Positions 31,728 to 42,400 of a stretch of 64,000 nt of DNA are shown here, piece after piece. The position numbers and the translations under genes were made by a program. The notes beneath the pieces were generated by a model that worked only from the letters and a program-made list of their open reading frames with translations, did no database searches and was not told where the DNA came from. The stretch comes from Reticulitermes speratus (taxonomy: Eukaryota; Arthropoda; Insecta; Blattodea; Rhinotermitidae), in NCBI GenBank assembly GCA_021186555.1, contig JAJKFL010000026.1, positions 6,713,209-6,777,208 of the forward strand, written 5' to 3'. The first letter of the stretch is position 1. Every line of letters starts with the position of its first letter.

Positions 31728-34697
31728 TTATATTTTGTCTGGTAATGACAATGACTCCAATATCGATTCAAACGATTGAAATGTCCGCAGCACCGGGCTA
31801 TCACAGTCTTCATGCACCTGTAACTGTGATCCTTCTGAAGACAAGTGCTGTAGGTTGTCTGTATCATCTGTGATAGTTTCATGACACAGAAGAATTTTGT
31901 CTTTATTCCTGTTATCCAGCACTACACTCAATGTCTCTTCATTCCCATCTACCTGTGACACATCTTTGCTTAGAATGTCTAATGTGTTTGTTGAATCTTC
32001 ATTTAAGACTAGTCCCTGAACTACATCTTTACTCAGCACATCTAGTTCAGCACCTGTACCATCATCTGCAAAAAGCTCTTGTATCACATTGTTATTAAGC
32101 ACATCTAAAGTTGAATCTTCTTTATGGCTGGTGAGAGCCTGCAGTTGCTCATTGATCAGATTTCCCACAGTGGCATTCAACGTGCTTGAATCATACGGGC
32201 CTCCAAGTGGAATTTCACCTCTGTTGAAGCCATCCACAATGGCTGTTAACTGCTGTATCCGTGAGTCATTATTATTATTGAGCATAACTGTGAAACTATC
32301 CCCTGACCCTAATTTACTATCACAGACTTTTGAACTTTTTAATATGCATTCGGTACCTGTACTGCGCAAGGAAGTACTCTGTGTGTCGTCATCTATAAGT
32401 GGAAGTTTTGGATTGACGGTATGACTAACAGGAACGGTCTCTCTTCGAAACAGCTCCTGCTCTTGAACACTGTTGTCCCCTTTTATTGTTTTCAAAGGTG
32501 AACGCACAACTTGGTTGGCTCTTTCACTACCTGTCTGCACTGAATCACTTTGTTTGAAATTAATCACCTCAGGAACTTGAACATTATTCACACTGTTAAA
32601 TGTTAATGGTGTCAAAGGACATTTTTCATTCACTGGAACAAAGAGGGGGCTTAAATTATCTAAGAGAATTACTGCTCCTCCTTCATTAACAAGCAGGGGG
32701 TCCCTTTGGAAACTGTGTAGTAGTGCCTCATCCATATCCCTGGAAGTGACAAACTGTGTTAGTTGCGTGTTTAAATCTGTTACTATAAATGTTGCATTTC
32801 CATTTGTACCTTCTTGCAACAGTTTAAGACCATTGGCAATTATAGTATTTCCTTCAGATGCTTTATTCTGTCTTCTATTGTCTACTGACTGGACTTCTTG
32901 CAGCTGTTGTGCTTCCATACTAAATGGTTCTGGATGTTTAACAACACAATCTGAAGCATTTACAGGTTCTGGCACTTGTTTCAAATTTTCTGACATGTTT
33001 ATGTCTGAATGGTTTACTCTTGTTAGTGTATGCATACGATGTTTCCTCCTCTGAAGACTCAAAAGTTTCTCATCACTATCTGGATGGTGTTTTCTGAAAT
33101 GGATTTTGAGCTTATCAAGGCGCATTGTTTGATACAAACACAATGGGCATCGCTCTAGAAACTCTTCTGCTACTGCATCATGTTTAACAGCATGACGGCG
33201 CAAGTTCTTGGACTGCGAGTATGATTGACCACATACTTCACATTGGTATGGTTTCTCTTTATTGTGTGTCATGAGATGTGACATGACATTTTGTTTCCTT
33301 GCAGATTTAAAATTACATCCTGCATGTGGGCAAATGAACATGTTACTGGTATGAACAAGTGTGTGTGCCCTGAATGTACTTTGGTATGCAGTGCTAAAGC
33401 CACATTCAGAGCACAAGTGTTTTTTCTCTGGGGTGTGCACTGCCATATGATTTTGTAAGCCTTGCTTCCACTTGAATGCTCTATTACATAATGAGCATGA
33501 AAATGGCATTTCAGTGGAATGTTTAGGAGTATGAGTGTTTAATAATGCTCGTGTCTGAAACCTCACATTGCAAATAGTACAAAAGAATGGTTTTGGATGA
33601 TTGTGCTGCTTGAGATGATCTTTCAGTTTTGCAGGATTTTCTGCTTCAAAGAGGCACAAAGAACAAACTATCTCTTGATGATCTGCTTCTAGAAGATGTT
33701 TTATCAATTCAAATGCTTTGTAGCTGGAATATCTGCATGCATAGCACGTGTTTAACCTTCCAAGGTGTGTTTCACGATGTTGACGTAACAGTACGGAGCT
33801 TGAAAATTTTAATTCACATATATGGCACATGTATGGGTCAGGAGAAGTGGCATTATCCACATTGCTACTTGAAATTGAAGAATCAACATCCTTCTCACTG
33901 GCAGCAGTATTACTAACAACACTAACACTGTCATCCACATTACCAGCCTCATTTAAGGCAAGAGGTTCACTTTCTGATTCATCAATATTTCTTCCAGTAT
34001 CACTTGTTTCACCACCCTTTTGACTATCAACTGCTTCCTCAGTAAGTTTCGTCTCGTCGTTATTCACAGCATTTACACCATGCTGAACCTCAGTGGCTAC
34101 CGCATCCTTTTTTGACCTTTTGTGGACCTGCTGTTTACTCTGAACTTCAGGTTTTCTTTTTATTTGTGATGCACACTTTTCATTGTACTTATCACAGATC
34201 AACAATAACTCTGACACATCAAGAACCGTGCTTATTGATCTGATATGATCAACATGTTCTTTTTGAATTTGTATTTTCCCTAAATACATGAAGTCCAAGA
34301 CTTTTGCAGTACAATCCGAACAATCCACTGTTCCTCTACCATAACCTGGGTCTAAGGGAGGAAGGTTTAAATGCAAGGGATTCCTTAATGACCAGTGTTC
34401 CAAAATATCTTTTTGTATTGCGGCATTTATGTGACTAACTTTATTATGTTCAAAATCTGAAGAACCGGGCACTCCTTTCGATGTTGACAAAAATATGTCA
34501 TTAAAATAGGAACTAAACGAGGCCAATACACAAGAATGTACTGAAAACTTAACACCGCCGACAATTAATACTACATCACAAAATTTGCCAGTGCGTCTTT
34601 GGGAATACAAACATGAAAGAAGCTTATTAGGTAAATTTTGATTAACTGACACACAATTCTCCACTTTCTTGTTCGCCATGTTTACACATTGGTGCAT
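31728..34697 (-). CDS. BTB (POZ) / C2H2 zinc-finger transcription factor, intronless
   Basis: One uninterrupted 989-codon ORF. A BTB domain spans about residues 25-172 (KFCDVVLIVGGVKFSVHSCV, then AKVLDFMYLGKIQI), with an insertion of about 35 residues around 73-105 between its halves. A basic stretch near 180-198 (KRKPEV...HKRSKKD) may be a nuclear signal. Nine C2H2 fingers lie at about 289-311, 318-340, 345-365, 373-393, 400-421, 428-449, 455-478, 485-506 and 517-537; finger 7 is C-x4-C. The acidic C-terminus carries a 21-residue repeat (LDVL at 864, 885 and 906, degenerate at 927). Such proteins bind DNA and recruit co-regulators through BTB dimers in the nucleus. I do not recognise the specific orthologue. 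The first ATG is at 34697. A second in-frame ATG at 34679 (MANKK) has the better context (aaacATGg) and may be the real start. The lack of introns is unusual beside its intron-rich neighbours. Confidence 0.95.
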   Translation of the reverse strand: MHQCVNMANKKVENCVSVNQNLPNKLLSCLYSQRRTGKFCDVVLIVGGVKFSVHSCVLASFSSYFNDIFLSTSKGVPGSSDFEHNKVSHINAAIQKDILEHWSLRNPLHLNLPPLDPGYGRGTVDCSDCTAKVLDFMYLGKIQIQKEHVDHIRSISTVLDVSELLLICDKYNEKCASQIKRKPEVQSKQQVHKRSKKDAVATEVQHGVNAVNNDETKLTEEAVDSQKGGETSDTGRNIDESESEPLALNEAGNVDDSVSVVSNTAASEKDVDSSISSSNVDNATSPDPYMCHICELKFSSSVLLRQHRETHLGRLNTCYACRYSSYKAFELIKHLLEADHQEIVCSLCLFEAENPAKLKDHLKQHNHPKPFFCTICNVRFQTRALLNTHTPKHSTEMPFSCSLCNRAFKWKQGLQNHMAVHTPEKKHLCSECGFSTAYQSTFRAHTLVHTSNMFICPHAGCNFKSARKQNVMSHLMTHNKEKPYQCEVCGQSYSQSKNLRRHAVKHDAVAEEFLERCPLCLYQTMRLDKLKIHFRKHHPDSDEKLLSLQRRKHRMHTLTRVNHSDINMSENLKQVPEPVNASDCVVKHPEPFSMEAQQLQEVQSVDNRRQNKASEGNTIIANGLKLLQEGTNGNATFIVTDLNTQLTQFVTSRDMDEALLHSFQRDPLLVNEGGAVILLDNLSPLFVPVNEKCPLTPLTFNSVNNVQVPEVINFKQSDSVQTGSERANQVVRSPLKTIKGDNSVQEQELFRRETVPVSHTVNPKLPLIDDDTQSTSLRSTGTECILKSSKVCDSKLGSGDSFTVMLNNNNDSRIQQLTAIVDGFNRGEIPLGGPYDSSTLNATVGNLINEQLQALTSHKEDSTLDVLNNNVIQELFADDGTGAELDVLSKDVVQGLVLNEDSTNTLDILSKDVSQVDGNEETLSVVLDNRNKDKILLCHETITDDTDNLQHLSSEGSQLQVHEDCDSPVLRTFQSFESILESLSLPDKI

Positions 34698-34870
34698 TCC
34701 ATGGATTATACAATCTTCTAATCCGGGTACGATGTAACCCGGTGTGAAGTTCGAGCAAACTTCGTTTTCACCCTACTTGGCGCCACATTTCACAGCAACA
34801 ACGTGAGTGCGGTAGGAATGTCACTGTGATATTGTTATGTAGCAAAGTACCTAAACAAGACGTAAATGAA
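34698..34870 (-). promoter_or_regulatory. Presumed promoter / 5' UTR of the zinc-finger gene
   Basis: CpG is locally normal here (8 CpG in 34681-34860 by eye), although sequence on both sides is CpG-poor. No TATA box was identified. The call rests on position and base composition. Confidence 0.45.
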
Positions 34871-34909
34871 CCTTAATTACAAAAGGCCTAAAATTACCTA
34901 TGCCTAGAT

Positions 34910-35185
34910 CTTCCAAGAGGTCAGCTTTATATTTTTCCTTCAAAACGCTGTGTATTTCTCTTCTTTTCCACACATGCTACATGCCCTACTCCTGTCATCC
35001 CTGATTTGATCACCTGATGATATTTGGTGAAGAGTGTCATTTTGATATGCAAATTTTTCATCTCCTGTTACTTCCTTTCTGTCTGGCCCAAATATATTCC
35101 TCAGCACCCTGTTCTGAAACACTTTCAGCCAGTGTTTTTCCCTTAATGTGAAAGACACAGTTTCACACCCATATAAAACAGGCAA
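34910..35185 (-). mobile_element. LINE ORF2 fragment (upstream of the usual 3' end)
   Basis: The minus-strand translation includes LYGCETVSFTLREKHWLKVF and NRVLRNIFGPDRKEVTGD, a reverse-transcriptase LINE segment N-terminal to the [11 protein letters not shown] tail seen at 5794. Confidence 0.8.
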
Positions 35186-35570
35186 AATTAGTTTTTTATA
35201 TTTTAATCATTATATTATTTCATAGCAGTGAATATAAAAGATTCTGTACTGAATGGTAGCAGGCATTTCTTTTAATGAATCTGTAAGTTTCATTAATGTA
35301 TAAATTCTAGGTTTCTGCACTGAATGGTTCTAGTGCTGCTCTCATCTCAGAAATTGGCAGGGAAGAATGGCATCTAATCATCCCAAAGTTGCGACTATAC
35401 ATAGGTGAAAATGATTCATTGTTCAAATGTTACAAAGAGCATGCTTTATGGGTACTTACCTGTAATATTCACGATTTGTAAATGTAATGAATCAGTGTTC
35501 ATCACAATGCAGAGATCGCTGTAATGGAGTAACTACTTGTTAGATTACTGATCCTTACTTTATGTAAGAT

Positions 35571-35860
35571 AAAGGCAAAGTTTTCCCTGTCCGCGCTGTG
35601 AAGACATAGGGGAGAGTAGAGGTATAGCTCCATTCATGCTTAACCTTGGCACTAGATGGAGATGAGTGGTCAAATTCACACTCCAGCCACTTTATCTCCA
35701 GGAAGGAACCCTGGCACCCATTGAATAGGAGGCTAGGTTGGCCCCAGAGGCTGTCTGGATGGTTTGAAGAAAAGAAAAATCTCTTTCTGATACTGGGATT
35801 TGAACTCTGGACCACCCAGCCTGTAGCCAAGTCATTGTACTGACCATGCTATCCCAGCTG
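35571..35860 (-). repeat. SINE type D, full-length but CpG-decayed
   Basis: Same length and order as the copy at 16824. However, ccacgccccggccgctttac reads cacactccagccactttatc here, and similar CG to CA/TG changes run throughout. Confidence 0.85.
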
Positions 35861-35923
35861 TTACTTTAAGTGAGGATCAAATAAAACTTGATCCAGTTTC
35901 TTAAAACAATATTTGTACATGAG

Positions 35924-35924
<1 letters not shown>

Positions 35925-35950
<26 letters not shown>
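35925..35950. repeat. (TA)n microsatellite
   Basis: About 13 TA dinucleotides. Confidence 0.85.
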
Positions 35951-35954
<4 letters not shown>

Positions 35955-36724
35955 TACAGGTGTTATTTACCTGAAACATTTTTTGGTACAGCATGCATAT
36001 AACAAAATACAGTGGGGGGGGGGGAAATAATTTTTCTGTCTCTGCAGTGTAGTATCTTCCCTTCATCTCTGACCACCTGCATTGTATTGTATTGTATTTT
36101 ATTTGCGTTCGTTGATCCGTCATCGGTACAAAACCACAAGATATAGAACTTGTCAATGACATAGATAATCATCAAACATAATACATCCAGACATCAAGCC
36201 ATCCATATGAACTTTGTCAGCAGTAGATACAATCTTTGCATATTGATACAACAATAATAATAGTAAAAATAATATATACAAAAGTAACTAAATTAAGATA
36301 CAGAGGTGTATAAAAAATATCAGTATACGATATTACAATCCCAATCTGTAGATTAAAAAGATCCATTTGTAATTGTTACATTTAAAACCCTCCATTCCCT
36401 GCACTACACTACTACTTCAGTTGGCAGCCTCTATACAGAGTACTTCAATTCCATGAATTCCACATTTATTCTTTCAGAATACAATTATTTATTCATACAC
36501 CAGTCTATTCACTCTTCAGACAATTAGTCATCACAACAATATGTATAATCATAAGTAATTTGAATTAACTAGTGATTAAACAATAATAAAATACTTTGTA
36601 ATTTTATAAAAATATAACACTAAGAACCTCTGTGTTACTGATAGGAACAAGGTTTTACCGTCATACAAATCAAAAAGTAAAATTATACAGCTTATTGTTG
36701 CAGTGTATATTCAGTTTACGGTCT
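35951..36724. other. Intergenic, no gene recognised
   Basis: AT-rich, CpG-poor sequence with a short G run at 36014-36024. Nothing coding was seen. Confidence 0.35.
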
Positions 36725-36895
36725 TCTTGGATGTGACATTTTGATTTTGTAAACAGGTACCAACATTTAGGAGCTACTTACTAGCTCATTCTTCTAACCT
36801 GAAGATGGAGGAAGTAGGTTCCTCCAAAATATTGGTACTCATCTGCCAAACTACATGGCATCACATCCCACAGGACTCTACTCTTTGGGAAAATA
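36725..36895. mobile_element. TIR repeat family copy, CpG-decayed
   Basis: Left cttggatgtgacattttgat, interior gtaccaacatttaggagcta, then ctccaaaatattggtactca, right ggcatcacatcccacaggac. The halves are inverted. Confidence 0.65.
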
Positions 36896-37309
36896 TGTAT
36901 TATGTATTCTGTAACCTTATTTATTTAGAAAAAAGTATTAACAGTAAGCCTAATGAGCATATTCTAACTTTATGAGTATCTTACCCCCTTCCCCTCTGTG
37001 CATAGGCCTCCCATCACCTTCATCTGACACTGCGCATACTGCAGTTTTAGAAGTAATAACAACTGTATTGTGCTGCATATTATTTATTTGTTTATACATC
37101 TAAAACTATAAATAACAACCTTTTTAACTTGTAAAACAATATAAAAATTCAAACACTCTAAAATTATAGAAAATTAAAATATGTAATAATACAAAATTCA
37201 AGGATTGGTAAATCCTGTGCTACAACAGGTAAATATGTTTAAATTAAATAAAAAAAAACTTACATAAAAGTCACGAGTGTAGCGACACTGACAAGGCTGA
37301 ACAAATGGT

Positions 37310-37500
37310 CATGTGTGAAGATTCAAGTATTCTGGGACATGGTGCAGTGTAGACTGGTATATAGTTACCGACATTTTGGCGGAGATTGCTGCCTCCAACT
37401 TTGGGGTCCAAGCGGACAGTTTACCAGCTGGTATGGCATCATATTTCAGAATACTTGCATCTTCAACATTGCTGCTGCGAGAACTTCAAATTTTGTACAT
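37310..37500. mobile_element. TIR repeat family copy
   Basis: Left gtgaagattcaagtattctg with ggacatggtgc, right catcatatttcagaatactt with gcatcttcaac, then gctgcgagaacttcaaattt, the conserved outer end. Confidence 0.75.
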
Positions 37501-37732
37501 AGGCATGTGTTTGTACACTGTACAACAAAGAAATAAAATTACACACATAGTACGTGCATCAACTACTACTTTTACTCATTACGTACAAAGAGTATGTCTT
37601 TACTGCTTACTGATAATATTGAAATTAAGATCAAGGAAACTGCATTAAAACAACTTGTTTTGGAAAGAGCTGCAATTTCAGAGGAAGATAGGACAATGCC
37701 TGAAATGTACAAGGGTTCATGCAACTGACACG

Positions 37733-38121
37733 CAATTCACTGTCCATGAACCAACTAAATGCACTTTTTCACTTTCACTTCTCTTTATTTACAAGTTCAC
37801 CCCTACATATGTTTCGGTCCTCTTAAAGACCATCATCAAGGGGTACAAAATTACGTTCAATCTACACCTATATGCATTCAGTCTGCGATCACAATCTGTT
37901 TAGTCAACCTGTATGTAGGTTTTAATCATTATTTAAGTTAAAAAGTAAGCATATATAAAACACTGTATTGTGATCGCAGATTGAATACATATGGGTGTAG
38001 ATTAAACGTAATTTTCTACCCCCTGATGATGGTCTTTAAGAGGACCGAAACATATGTAGGGGTGAACTTGTAAATAAAGAGAAGTGAAAGTGCATTTAGT
38101 TGGTTTGTGGACAGTGAATTG
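37733..38121. mobile_element. Foldback element with ~155-bp inverted arms
   Basis: The left arm 37733-37895 begins caattcactgtccatgaacc and contains catatgtttcggtcctctta. The right arm 37967-38121 is its inverse and ends cagtgaattg. The loop is about 70 bp. The arms are nearly identical with a few substitutions and small indels. No coding capacity was seen. Confidence 0.9.
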
Positions 38122-38968
38122 TTAAAAAAATGCACAGTGAGACCAATATAAAGTTTGACACTCAATTGTTTAACTACTGCTGCCAACATAGTAATAGGTA
38201 CATTGTGTTCTCCACCCTCCCTTGAGATTTATAATGTTTGAAACAATTTTACAACACATATGTCTCTTAGTGAATGTTACATTTACAACTGGTAGATCCA
38301 ATGTTAACTACTTTAACATACATGATCCTCCACACTTGTCACTGAATTGGTCACTAATTTTTTACACATACTAGACCCAACAGAAACCATTACTCATGGC
38401 TTACTGACATAGCTGGTCACTGTACTGTAAAGATATGCCTATGTATTTTCCTAAATTTATTAATATGCAGCCATAAAAGTGTCCACTATTTTTTTCTCAG
38501 AACATTACAAGTAATGTTCTACCTGAAACATACATACATAGAAGAACTGTTTCATATCCATATTATTGTCCTTAATTCATGTTATCACTAATACTTTCAT
38601 TCACTTAAAAAAATAAAATACTCATTAAAGAGACCTCTGGATTGCTGCATCGAGACCAGAATGGGATACGAGGTCTAGATCCTTGAAAGTGCGATGATAA
38701 TGACTTAAAAAAATACATTGGTTTGATTTCCTTAGCCCTTTACCCGTTCTGCCTCCGATTTAATTCATTGTGCATGATTTTTCTTACTTCAGATCAATTG
38801 TGAACCTGGTATTATGTACACACAGGTTCCCTTTCACTGCATACATTATCATTTAGGGTTTGTGTTATAAAATAAGATACAGGCATGGCTTGTTCCATAA
38901 TATAACCAATCAACAAATTATAGTATACTGTAACAATCACATATGAATGAATCTCATACTACCATGAC
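38122..38968. other. Intergenic, no gene recognised
   Basis: AT-rich sequence between the foldback element and the SINE. No exon, RNA gene or repeat was recognised. Confidence 0.35.
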
Positions 38969-38980
38969 ACTGGCCATAAA

Positions 38981-39264
38981 CAGGGGGCACGCGGTGGCAC
39001 TGCACTACAAGCTGGAAGGTTGCGGGTTCGATTCCCGATGGTGACATTGGAATTTTTCATTCCTTCCGGCCACACTATAGCCCTGGGTTCACTTCAGCCT
39101 CTAACAAATATGAGTACCAGGAATATTTCCTGGGAGGTAAAACCAGCTGCATAAGGCTGACAACCTTACCACTTTCATGTGCTGATTGTCTTGAAATCTG
39201 GGAGCCTCAACCTCCTGGAACCCTCAGAGCCCATCCAGGCCTATAAAGGGAGTGATTTCCCTTT
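38981..39264 (+). repeat. SINE type C with internal head deletion
   Basis: A perfect 12-bp target-site duplication actggccataaa at 38969-38980 and 39265-39276 fixes the ends. Compared with the other C copies it lacks about 13 bp of the head (gcagttggttgag), which removes part of the A-box region, while the B-box gggttcgattcccgat is intact. Confidence 0.93.
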
Positions 39265-39489
39265 ACTGGCCATAAAGAATACTAAGGTGGACTAGAAAAC
39301 TGTTTCTAATGTCAGTGAATAAAACTCCTAATGATATATGAAATTGTTAACATACTAATAATTTGGAATTACTTCCTTTCATGTGGCTGGCAACAATTTA
39401 ACCAGCAGGTAGAGGCACATAATATCTGTGGCATGACACTGTAATAGGTCTGGTACTTTGGGATGCAGCACATGAAGAAGAAATGCTAC

Positions 39490-42400
39490 TCATGTTTTGT
39501 CTACGGCCATAAGGGCATCCAACAAAGGTAGACAACCATCGACCTTAATACCACGCCTCTTAAGATCCTCAAGCCTGGCCTCTAAAGGTCTTTTGTCCCT
39601 TCCAAGTGACCACCACAGCCGAACACAGAGTTGTAAAAGAGGCACATAAAACTGAAGCAGGTCAGCATCACTGACTGCTTCATATCGCCTAAGAGCAAGA
39701 TCTGCAAAACGCTCTGCTGATGTGGTCATAGGATCAGCACTGCAACAAGCAACTAGGCGACAAAGAGTCAACATAACAGCTGGATGTCTATCTGTATGAA
39801 CTTTATTCAGGAGCCTAAACGAATTCTCCAACAGTGGTATAGCTTGATCATAACGCTGAGCCTCCATCCACTGACGCGCTTCACACTGTTCACGCCCGTC
39901 AAGAAACGATACCAAGCATGATGACTCTCGCAGCTTCTCTTCTGTTATTACATGTTCGAACAGAGCTTCAAAACCAGCTGTGCGCTCAGATATCACACTA
40001 GGATTAAAATTACCTAATAACACCTTTCTAGGGAAAGTGACACGTGTCATCAGTGATGGAAATTCACGTCGAAGTGATTCAAACAGTTCAAGAAAATCAG
40101 AATAACGGCGTTCAATCACAGCAGGATTTGGATCAGGCTGAATTCCATCCTTCCGTACCATGACAGTGTATGCCTAGAAGTAAACAGTGATAATTAAGTA
40201 CGCATCACAGGCACTGCAGCTAAATAAATATGAACCACATTCCAGTCATAAGACTAACCACATGCTTCTTCTCATTGTTCTGATCGACAATTCTGGCCGA
40301 TACCACTTCGAATTTTACGAAAGGCCTCGTCATAATTTCACTGTTTGTTAGATCAGCTGCAGCAGCCAAGCCCTGACCAGTATTGCCTCTCGGCACGTTT
40401 GTCCATGATCCTAAAATGTTAAAATATGATACATACACAGAAAATGGTGAGTTTTGTCATTATGATACCTACAAATTGTAATATATTTTACAATAAAATA
40501 AATGTGAGACTGAAATTCTTAGTTGAGTTTTAGTAAAGTAAGGATGAAATTATGAGAAAACAAAATGGAACGATTAGATGCAAAGCAAAATAAACTTTTT
40601 TTATGTGTTCTTACTTTTTTACAATTTCGCCCATCTTATGAGTGCTGATATTCACTTACTGCATATCTAATGTTGCAAAGCTAATGACTATTACAGATAT
40701 TACACTGCATATACATATAAATTAGTTTTCCCCATAAAGGTAAAAGGTAAAGTTCACCCTAGAACAGGCCATGAAGACCCAGACGGGGAGTAGAGGTATA
40801 ACTCTACTCTTTCTTTAACCTCGCCGCTAGATGGGGGTGGGTGGTCAACGCCACGCCCCGGCCGCTTTACTCCTGGGAATGACCCGGTACCCATTGTACA
40901 GGAGGTTGGGTGGGCCCCAAGGCCGGTCTGGATGGGTGCTGGAAATCTCGCCCCCACCGGGATTCGATCCGCGGACCATCCAGCTCGTAGCGAGTCGCTA
41001 TACCGAACAACTCTATCCCAGCCCAGTTTTCCACATATTCTGTTAAGTATACAACGTATTAGAAATAAAATAACACTTGTTGATCTTAATGAAATCAGTA
41101 TTTTATGAGTTATCATTTTCTATATGATCAGTCATTTTTAAGAATGATAATAAAGTTCACTGAGGTTTCATGTAAAATATGGCTCATAAGGAACTGATAG
41201 GAACAAAAATTAAAATCATCCTGTAGCATATAGTGTACACTCTAAATGCAAGATTTAACTGAAATATTTTTTAGTACTTTCGGACATGAAACATAATTTC
41301 CCAATTATGTGGAGGTAAAGTGACCATGCCTGAAGCATAAAGCTGACCACTCGCCTCCATCTAGAGCAGAAATTAAGAATGTGTGGGGTTTTACTTCCAT
41401 TCTCCATACACATCTTCATGGCATGGTGTTAGACGGAGGGAACAATTTTAGACTAGTTACTTCTGTAGCATCTTTTACACCTCATGAAGGAAGGCATGTA
41501 CAAGGGTATGTGCTTGTACATTTGTGTAAGTTCATGTTAAAACTGTGATTTAAATTGGAAGTACAGGGACATTACTTTACCTGCCAAATTCATTTGTCAT
41601 TTCTGGCCAGCTTCTTTATCATATAAAACAAGGCCCTCCTAGTGCCCTCCCTGGTTAGAATTGTGGTAGGACATGCCAAACAAACTGGTCAGATAAAAGA
41701 ATGACCCTGTGTAATAGTTATCATAATGAGTTAAAATATGGGGTTAATGAACTCACAATATAAATCGCAGAAATACTCTGGTACAAACAGACACAGTGTT
41801 TGAATATAATTTCATGTATAAAATTTATTACAACAGCAGTGTAGACTATATATTTTCCCCAGATGTTATCAGAAACACATTGCTTCAGTTATTAGATTGC
41901 ATATGGGAAAACTTTACTGATATGTGCGCCAGCTTCGCTGTGGACTCCAGGGGCTTCATCAAAGCTGAGTGTTCCTTGCCCCAGGCGTGTGTCAGGTTCA
42001 TCATCTAATGCAAGGTTCTCAAGTGCTTCAGTCACAATTTCTGGCTCTTCATTTTTACCTGTGCATTAGAAGACCATAATACAAAAAATCCCATTATTTA
42101 TGAAAGGATTATTTAGTTGATGCCTAATAATGACTAGTGTAATTCCAAGATGGTGTTATTGATTACCTTTGGAAGAAAATATGACAAACATAGAAACAAT
42201 TTCCATTGCTAAAACTGGTATAACCTAGAAAGTGAGACTTTTAAGGTCATAACTGATAAAAACCTGTCAAATTCAAGGTTGCTAAGTACTATATATACCA
42301 ATCCCATATCATTTAAATATGAGGTGAGGAAAACCCAACACATACCATACTTTTAATGCAAAAAGAGTGTGGACAAAAATTCTTTGAAATTTCGAAGAAA

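Noticed and set aside
32089-32424. Plus-strand ORFs inside 31.7-34.7 kb
   Set aside because: They are antisense to the zinc-finger coding sequence and have no independent support.
37733-38121. LTR pair of a small retroelement
   Set aside because: The two long arms are inverted, not direct, and no primer-binding site or gene lies between them.
41796-42008. 70-codon plus-strand ORF
   Set aside because: It is the shadow of sorting-nexin exon 3 on the minus strand.
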